Shown here piece after piece: positions 57,442-64,000 of a stretch of 64,000 bases of DNA (position 1 is its first letter; every line of letters begins with the position of its first letter). The translations under genes were made by a program, and so were the position numbers. This DNA is from Mesotaenium endlicherianum (lineage: Eukaryota > Streptophyta > Zygnematophyceae > Zygnematales > Mesotaeniaceae). The notes beneath the pieces were generated by a model that saw only the letters and a program-made list of their open reading frames with translations, was not told the DNA's origin and made no database searches. The stretch covers positions 64,548-128,547 of the forward strand of contig WELA01003759.1 of NCBI GenBank assembly GCA_009602735.1. Direction: 5' to 3'.

Positions 57442-58977
57442 CTAACTTCGCACGAAATCTACGCGATCTGCATGACTAAACTCAGGTTGCCCACGACCAA
57501 GCTGTCCAACAGCACCATCTCCAAATGAATACACCGTACCTGACTCACAAAGAACAAGTGTGTGACATACGTTGTCCAGTAAGTGGCTTGATGATACTTG
57601 TACCACCCTTTCATGAGCTAAATCCTCAATCTTCACAGGCTGCTTCTGTACAATAGGAAGAGGATGGAATTCCCCTCTACTCCTGCAATACTCTAGCATG
57701 GGCAGTCCCAATCTTCCATTAAACTTGTGTCCGCACCCAAACAGCTCCCCGTTTGTGACAAAGAAGCTGCAGTCCAAACCGGCAGCAATAGACACAATCC
57801 TCAATGGCCTGATTGGATGAATATGAACTGGCCTATTTGTTTCTGTATACATCGCATCCTCATCTGAAAGCCCGAGAGCCCCATGCTCGTTGCAACCCCA
57901 AGAAAAGCATTGACCTGTAAGAGAGAGAGCCAACGAATGCTCATAGCCTGCAGCTACTGCGATAATTGACGAGTGCGTAAGGCCAGACACAAGTCGTGGT
58001 AAAACCTCGTCCCTGTAAGTGCCATGACCAAGACGACCTCCACGTCCTCTACCCCACGAGAACACTTCCCTGGTATGATCGCGCCCTGAGACCACCGCCA
58101 ACACATGTGCATCACCAGCAGATACCTGCTCCACTCTCCACCCTAACAAAGCCTCAACATGTTGTGGAACAGAAGTGCTTGTCCAGGTTCCATGACCTAG
58201 ACAGCCTGAAAGTCCACTGCCACATGTATACAGGGTTCCATCGTCGCTTCTGAAGCAAGAGAACCTGTTGCCTGCAGCAACTTGCTCCACTTGTATGCCC
58301 CCTAGACCAGGAACTTTGCGAGGGATACGGACCAGTTCGGTCAGCTGTTTCCCACAGGCTCCAGTACTGTTGTCACCACAAGCATAGACGTCACTATCAC
58401 CGGTAACAAACAGGGTGTGCCTCAATCCTCCAGAAACTTGTACAGTACAAAGGTACTCGGCAGCATGCAATTTCTGGGGGTTCATTTTCACCTCCTGGTC
58501 CGTACAACCCAGCTCACAAAACATGTTATTGCCAAAGCCATATACACTGCCAGAAGATGCCACCACTATGCTGTAGTCAGCACCAGCTGAGATAAACCCC
58601 AACTTCTGGCTGTATGATACTGCCAACCCTTCCATATGCTGGAGGACTAGTGTCCAGTTCCTGAAATCGCTTATTACTTCTTCTAAGTTTGTTACTACAA
58701 AAGGTAGAATATTTTGCTGCATACATGCATGCTTGGCTGCAATCTGGGTCAAAGAAAGACCACTGTTTCTACCATCAAACGAAGGGGTCCTGAAGTAATT
58801 ACAAGTGACCTCAAGTTTGCCCATGTCCTTGGCTGCAAGACCATATCCTGCAAGTAGGTGTATGACGAGTTCGTCTGGAAAACTGGTAAATAGTCCACCA
58901 CTACCCTCTCGGGATGTTGAGCCTAGCATCTCCTCAAGTTCCTTTCTTGGCAATGCAGTCGAACCATGTGGTGACAT
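57442..58977 (-). CDS. RCC1-repeat protein with F-box-like N-terminus
   Basis: This is a single exon; the ATG at 58977 (MSPHGSTALPRKELEEML) gives 511 aa. An open frame extends to 59019 but has no ATG. N-terminal residues 33-60 (FPDELVIHLLAGYGLAAKDM, then GKLEVTCNYF) resemble an F-box helix set as found in plant RCC1 proteins. From about residue 125 to the end there are RCC1 blades with recurring G-x-G/N-x-x-G-x-LG patterns: VYGFGNNMFCELG, VYACGDNSTGACG, LYTCGSGLSGCLGHG, VFSWGRGRGGRLGHG, CFSWGCNEHGALG, LFGCGHKFNGRLG and VYSFGDGAVGQLGRG. That makes a seven-bladed propeller. It may be a substrate receptor of an SCF ubiquitin ligase or a Ran/small-GTPase-related regulator; the target cannot be told. 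Confidence 0.88.
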   Translation of the reverse strand: MSPHGSTALPRKELEEMLGSTSREGSGGLFTSFPDELVIHLLAGYGLAAKDMGKLEVTCNYFRTPSFDGRNSGLSLTQIAAKHACMQQNILPFVVTNLEEVISDFRNWTLVLQHMEGLAVSYSQKLGFISAGADYSIVVASSGSVYGFGNNMFCELGCTDQEVKMNPQKLHAAEYLCTVQVSGGLRHTLFVTGDSDVYACGDNSTGACGKQLTELVRIPRKVPGLGGIQVEQVAAGNRFSCFRSDDGTLYTCGSGLSGCLGHGTWTSTSVPQHVEALLGWRVEQVSAGDAHVLAVVSGRDHTREVFSWGRGRGGRLGHGTYRDEVLPRLVSGLTHSSIIAVAAGYEHSLALSLTGQCFSWGCNEHGALGLSDEDAMYTETNRPVHIHPIRPLRIVSIAAGLDCSFFVTNGELFGCGHKFNGRLGLPMLEYCRSRGEFHPLPIVQKQPVKIEDLAHERVVQVSSSHLLDNVCHTLVLCESGTVYSFGDGAVGQLGRGQPEFSHADRVDFVRS

Positions 58978-60694
58978 GATGCAATAGTAACTAAGAAAAA
59001 CAATGGAAGCTTGTGCCAACTACTGATTGAGGCTTTGTATCGACCAACTATACATTCCTACTCAACCAATCCGTTTCAAAGAGGAAAAGCAGCCAAGTGG
59101 AATTTAGGTAGCCTCCCCCTTGACAGAACATAAGTAACCATAAGCTGGCCCCCGGGAGAAACAAAGAGATGTATACTTAAGGATTTCAAACGGGAACGCT
59201 TTATTCGGATTCATATATATGTAAATATAATGAAGACTTTCACAGTAGCGGGTGACCCTTCTTTCTGATCCTCAAAGTAGGAGGTCCATTTCTCTGTGGT
59301 ATCTGTTTAATGGCAACTTTACTCGACCTGTACGTGTGATTAGCCGAGGTACTAAAGCTGCACGCAAATGGCGTTCTTGATTAACGTTCAAACCGATAAA
59401 GATCATGTGCAGAGTAATGCAGAGATGTGAAATGGTGATGTTCATGCATATATGCATTTACATAAGCAATTTACAACTATAGACGCTACAGGCGACACTG
59501 GATATTGAATTCAACAGAATTTAAGATCGATAGAAGAAATAGGGACCAATTAACGTGGATACTCTCGAGCACATGGCCCCACTTACATATGCGCTTACAC
59601 ACGCTATTACGTCTGATTAAAAAGTAGCACGGAATAATGGCCGCACGCTCTCTAACAAAAGATAACGCACAGCCCGTCGCCAGCTTCTTGTCACCCGAGA
59701 GCCAAGGCACAAAACGCGAGCAAGCGCGAGTCGTCGTCACCCAGGAAAGACCATCTTGATCTAGCTCGGGCCAGCTCGGGTCATCTCATACGCGAATAAT
59801 GACGAAGTGATTGAAGGCTAGACGACGTTCAACGTGATTATCGACTCGTGCCAGGGCTGAAGTGTTCACCACCCCGGCGACGCCTGAGCGATCCAAAACT
59901 AATCGCAGAATCCAGTTCGCTTTTGACGGTTGGACGGGGTCTCTCCCAGATGCTCCCGTGCCGAACCACCCAGACCTGTTCCCCACCATCCCACCATCCC
60001 AGACCAGCAGATTAACAAGCTACCTCGTTAAATCGAGAGAGAAAATCGGTTACTGTCAGGTTACATGACCTGCTTCGAGAAGTTTTACCAGAAGTACCGA
60101 ACGTAACTTCTCACCAGGTATCACCAATTTCTATCGCTCCGCGCGCATTTTTGAGACATTACGAAGTCTCAACCACATGACAAGGTTAAAGGGCCCAACA
60201 CTTGGCCCAACATGTTATCATGTATAGGCAAACATAGAGATTGCTATGCTGGATTTCAAAGTCTACTCGAAGCATTTGAAATTGCTGACGTGACAGGACC
60301 ACTATCTGGGCGGCCAGGATGCTTTAGCTTTCCTTCTGCATGGCTTTCTGCACTTTTTGGCATGCTTTACACTCAGTATAATGCGGTTTTGATGTCGTTC
60401 CCAGTGGTACATAGGTGGTCCAAGCAAGCCAGTGAACCACACAACTAATAGCAAGGAATATCCATTCATACGAGCATGACTGGAAGTAAGCTGGACGAAG
60501 CAATCGTAAGTGCTCGTGATGTCTAGAGTCGTGAAGTTGTCGCCGTTTCTGAAATTTTATTGGACTAATGCAGGAACGTGCGACATGGGATACTTGGAAG
60601 CACCTATGGACTCCAGCAGTCTGTGGCAGAAACGATAGCGAATGAGCTTTTAGTGGAATTTTACCTCGAAGAGGGGCCTGTAGGACTCCTACGG
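58978..60694. promoter_or_regulatory. Divergent intergenic region between RCC1 and TPS
   Basis: This is 1.7 kb with no supported gene. An AG acceptor at about 60573 followed by an open frame into the TPS start suggests that the TPS 5' UTR is spliced. Confidence 0.4.
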
Positions 60695-63600
60695 ATGCCT
60701 TATTCTTTAACGATAAAACCGCCAGAGAGGTGGGATGGCGATGACTATGAAGCTGCCTCGCATCGCAGCCGCTACTCCTATTCAGGCGATTTTGAACACC
60801 GTAGGTCAGGCACGTTTCCCAGAGGAGCTTCTTTCTCAGGAGATGATGCGGGAGGCATGGGTGACCGAACCTCTCCATCACCAAGTGTTGCCCTCACTCC
60901 GTCTCTTTCATCCTCCAGAGTGGAGAGGCTTTTGAGAGAACGGCAACTTAGGCGTAGTGGTAGCTGCTTTCAGTTTGGAGACCCGGAGGTCCCGGATGGG
61001 CGGTCTGAGTCAATAAGGGGTGACAGTCGGAACTCGAGCTATAACGACATAGTTGGGAGTGAGAAGGGCTTGACTACACCCATCACGCCCAGCCCGCAGC
61101 GCCTCATTGTTGTAGCGAATCGTTTACCGGTTTCTGCCGTGGGAAAGCCCGATGGATCCTGGAATCTGGAGCTCAGTGCTGGAGGTCTAGTCAGCGCCCT
61201 GTTAGGTAAGGCCCATGCATGTTATCTCAAATGGAAGAGAGCATGCTTTTCAGTAATTAACTGTAAGCATGCATCAGCACTTTCAGTTTTCTTGCTGCTA
61301 AACCCCTTGATGGTTACGTTGGTGCCTACTCTATTCAACAGACATTCGCGGAAGGGGTGCTCCTGTGAAACCGTATTGAGATTGTTGTTGCATGGCATTG
61401 CCCGTGCCTCAGCCTTAGCTCTTCCTGGCATCCTTTTAGCATGGCATTGCGAGCTTTCCAAGTAATGCACATCCTAATCCACAATCCAGTGACGGGACGT
61501 GCTCCGACCCTGTCAAATCATTAGATCGGATGTTTCTGACCATGGGGAGCAGGAGTGAAGCAGAACTTTGAGACATGCTGGATAGGCTGGCCTGGGCTGA
61601 GCGTGAAGGGTGATGCCAGCAAGAAGGCTCTTTCCGTTGCGCTGGCCCTCAAGGTACGCGATCCTCTGAGCTTCCGTTGACAAATAGGAGTACAAACACA
61701 GCAGCCACAGCAGCAGCTGCTGTTGCTGCAGCAGGGCAAGTGCCTTAGAGTGAAGTGCGTGCTTCGGCTGTGCCCTGTCACCATAAGTCGTGAAGGGGTC
61801 TGGAAACAGGAAGTCCACTGCGCGACAATTCTGGCCCGTTCAGAAATCTCAGGGTGAGGGCATGATCTCAATCTCGAGATCAAAACATGTGACAAGGACT
61901 GAGCATGCGGAGGACCGCAGCGCAGCCCAGGGAGGTGGGAGGCGTGATTTGTGTATGGAGTGCGCCCTGGGGCTTATAACCAGAGGTGGAGGAGACACCC
62001 AGCGGATGGGGAGAGCATGGGCAGGCTCATGCTTAGCAGCAGCATATGTCTGCTCGCCAAACTCCGACTTTTGATGTGATCTGGTGCCCCTCATTTGCGG
62101 GGCTTGGAGCTTTGGGGGGGAGAGAGGGGCGGTTGCAGGGGGTGTGCCTGAGCATCCTGCATGAATGTGAGGGCAGGCACTGTGTCCGTCAGGCCAATGG
62201 TGAAGGGGAGCGTGAGATAGAAATAGCTAGGGAGCGGGAGCAAGGGACTCCCGGGCTCCTGGTGCTGGCCAACTCTTTCTTTGTTCTGTAGAGCCAGGTG
62301 TGAAGTGCTCAAGGAAGGCAAGGGCTCCTGCAGTCTCAGGGACGGGTGGACCCTGCTCGCAGGCAATGCACTCAGTGGGGCACCGCCCTTGTTACACTTG
62401 TTGGCAACACCTCAAAGTACTACGTTCAGAATATGACAAACTTACCTCTGACTGACCAAATTGCTCTGTAAGCCACAGCGGAGGAGCTACCAACCCTGAG
62501 CCAAGCTTCCTAGTCCCCTGACTCAAGCCACCGTGGTCGTCCCACGCAATTGGGGCTCGCATACAGAGCCAGGTGTCAGGTGCTTGACGAGGGCAAGGCC
62601 TCCCGCTGCTGCGGAGAGCCAGGCTACCGGTAGCAGAGCCTGCCTACCTGCCTGCCCCACCCACTCAACCCCCCCGCCCGCCCCCCGACCGCCTGCTCGC
62701 CCTGTGCATGGGGGTGGGATTGTTGTGTGTGTATGCGCGCGCGTGCGTGTGGGGGGGGTGCGGGCTGCAGGGGTGCGTGCCGGTGTACCTGGACGAGGAG
62801 ACGGTGGACCAGTACTACAACGGGTACTGCAACAACGTGCTGTGGCCGCTCTTCCACTACCTGGGCCTGCCGCAGGAGGACCGGCTGGCGGCCACGCGCT
62901 CCATGCAGAGCCAGTACACGGCGTACAAGAAGGCCAACGAGATGTTTGCGGAGGTGGTGCTGTCGCAGTACCAGGAGGGCGACGTGGTGTGGTGCCACGA
63001 CTACCACCTCATGCTGCTGCCCGCCTTCCTCAAGGAGCGCCACGCCGCCATGAAGGTCGGCTGGTTCCTGCACACGCCCTTCCCGTCCAGCGAGATCTAC
63101 CGCACGCTGCCGCTGCGCGGCGAGATCCTCAACGCCGCCCTCGCCGCCGACCTCATCGGGTACCCGCTCCGCTACGCCCATGTGGGGTTCCGCCGTCTGA
63201 TGAGTCCTGTGCATTGCTGACTGCCTCCTCATCTTCGGGTGCCCTCCCCCCTCATCGCCCTCTCCCCTCGCCTCTCTCCTTCCTTTCTGACCACCCGCCC
63301 CTTCGCTTCTTTGAGGTGCTGGGGTGCCGCCGTCTGGTCAGTCTTGTGCCTTCCTGACTAGACCCCCCCCCCTCCCCCTTGCTCCCTTTGTTTCAGCCCC
63401 AGTTGTCAGTCACACGCAAGCAAGGGCATCATTGCAATTGAGGGTGGACCTCGCCGTTGCAACGCGGGTGGGGGGGGGAGGTGTGCGGCTGCTGCAAGAA
63501 GTAATGCAAGAATCAGGGGTGCCTGTCTGCCTGCGTGCCTGCGAGCCAGTGAGCATGCGTGCGTGCGCGCTTCCACACCTCCCAGAGCTCAGGAGGAGGA

Positions 63601-63846
63601 GTTGCTGCAGCGGGCTGAGGAGCCTCGGGTGGAGAAGGAGGAGGAGCTCTGGAGCTGGCTGGCTTGGGAAGAGAGGGAGCATGATGATGCTCATGGGAGA
63701 GATGTGGCGGTGGTGGGAGGAGGGGGAGCAGGTTCCACACGTACGACTACGCGCGCCACTTTGTGAGCGCGTGCACGCGCATCCTGGGCCTGGAGGGCAC
63801 GCCCGAGGGCGTGGAAGATCAGGGCAAGCTCACGCGCGTCGCTGCT
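60695..63846 (+). CDS. TPS1: Class I trehalose-6-phosphate synthase, 5' part (continues past window)
   Basis: Exons 60695-61205, 61553-61653, 62771-63159 and 63732-63846 join in phase; the gene runs off the right edge. TPS makes trehalose-6-phosphate from UDP-glucose and glucose-6-phosphate; in plants this is a sugar-status signal. Seen: the N-terminal motif RVERLLRERQLRRSGS, matching the conserved LRERLLRERELR-type element of plant TPS1; LIVVANRLPVSAVGK; LSAGGLVSALLGVKQ; CWIGWPGLSV; VPVYLDEETVDQYYNGYCNN; LWPLFHYLGLPQEDRLAATR; VWCHDYHLMLLP; GWFLHTPFPSSEIYRTLPLR; ADLIGFHTYDYARHF; EGVEDQGKLTRVAA. Glucose-6-phosphate and UDP-glucose binding positions seen so far are conserved, so it should be catalytic. 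The class I N-terminus points to the AtTPS1 lineage. Start chosen at MPYSLTIKPPERW. Whether a phosphatase-like domain follows is outside the window. Confidence 0.93.
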
Positions 63847-64000
63847 GTACTCCCCCTCCCGCTCCCCCTCCCCTCCCCCTCCCCCTCCAGCCCTCTCCTC
63901 ACACTCAGTCCACTTCCGCCACACCCAATTGCGCCTCTCAACCTCAGCCTCCTCTCGATTTCACCATCTCAGTGCCCCCAAGCCAAGCCCAGGCGCCCAT

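Noticed and set aside
1-64000. tRNA, rRNA, CRISPR array or bacterial operon
   Set aside because: I saw no cloverleaf with a T-loop GGTTCGAATCC-like core, no rRNA sequence and no spaced identical repeats. Gene structure is eukaryotic throughout.

Overview
This is nuclear DNA from a photosynthetic eukaryote of the green lineage, most likely a green alga. The evidence is intron-rich genes with GT-AG junctions and several plant-type proteins: a PHD-RING-SRA-RING (VIM/ORTHRUS) DNA-methylation reader, a class I trehalose-6-phosphate synthase with the plant N-terminal motif, an SLP1-type phosphatase, a plant-type cationic amino acid transporter and a wax-synthase-like MBOAT acyltransferase. Two genes of bacterial, presumably cyanobacterial, origin with long N-terminal extensions point to a plastid: a complete MurC and an LptF/LptG (YjgP/YjgQ) family permease. 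I cannot name the species.

Layout. 1-6.8 kb is a very GC-rich block holding a multi-exon tyrosine-recombinase-like gene (probably a Crypton-like mobile element or its remains) with a minisatellite in one intron. Then come an intronless wax-synthase/sterol-acyltransferase-like gene (7.9-9.1 kb, +), a 14-exon CAT transporter (9.6-16.0 kb, -), a 5-exon C1D exosome cofactor (17.9-19.5 kb, -), a 14-exon MurC (19.9-26.6 kb, +), a 7-exon pirin (27.6-30.7 kb, -), a 5-exon REI1/ZNF622 60S maturation factor (31.9-35.2 kb, +), an alpha-crystallin/HSP20-like gene (37.5-38.2 kb, +), a 10-exon VIM gene (38.9-43.0 kb, -), a METTL18-type protein-histidine methyltransferase (43.9-47.3 kb, +), an LptF/G permease spread over 7.6 kb and interrupted by an assembly gap (47.6-55.2 kb, -), an SLP1-like phosphatase (55.6-56.8 kb, +), an F-box-like/RCC1-repeat protein (57.4-59.0 kb, -) and the first part of a class I TPS (60.7 kb to the right edge, +).

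For CAT, C1D, MurC, pirin, REI1 and VIM I joined exons by eye. Every junction keeps reading phase and family motifs are continuous across them, so these models are strong. The LptF/G model has firm ends and uncertain middle exons. METTL18 lacks its first coding exon.

How they may work together. Most are unrelated housekeeping genes. The striking pair is MurC (cytoplasmic step of peptidoglycan precursor synthesis) and the LptF/G permease (envelope lipid export in Gram-negatives and cyanobacteria): two cell-envelope functions inherited from the plastid ancestor within 30 kb, each transcribed head-to-head with a neighbour from a gap of only about 350-380 bp.
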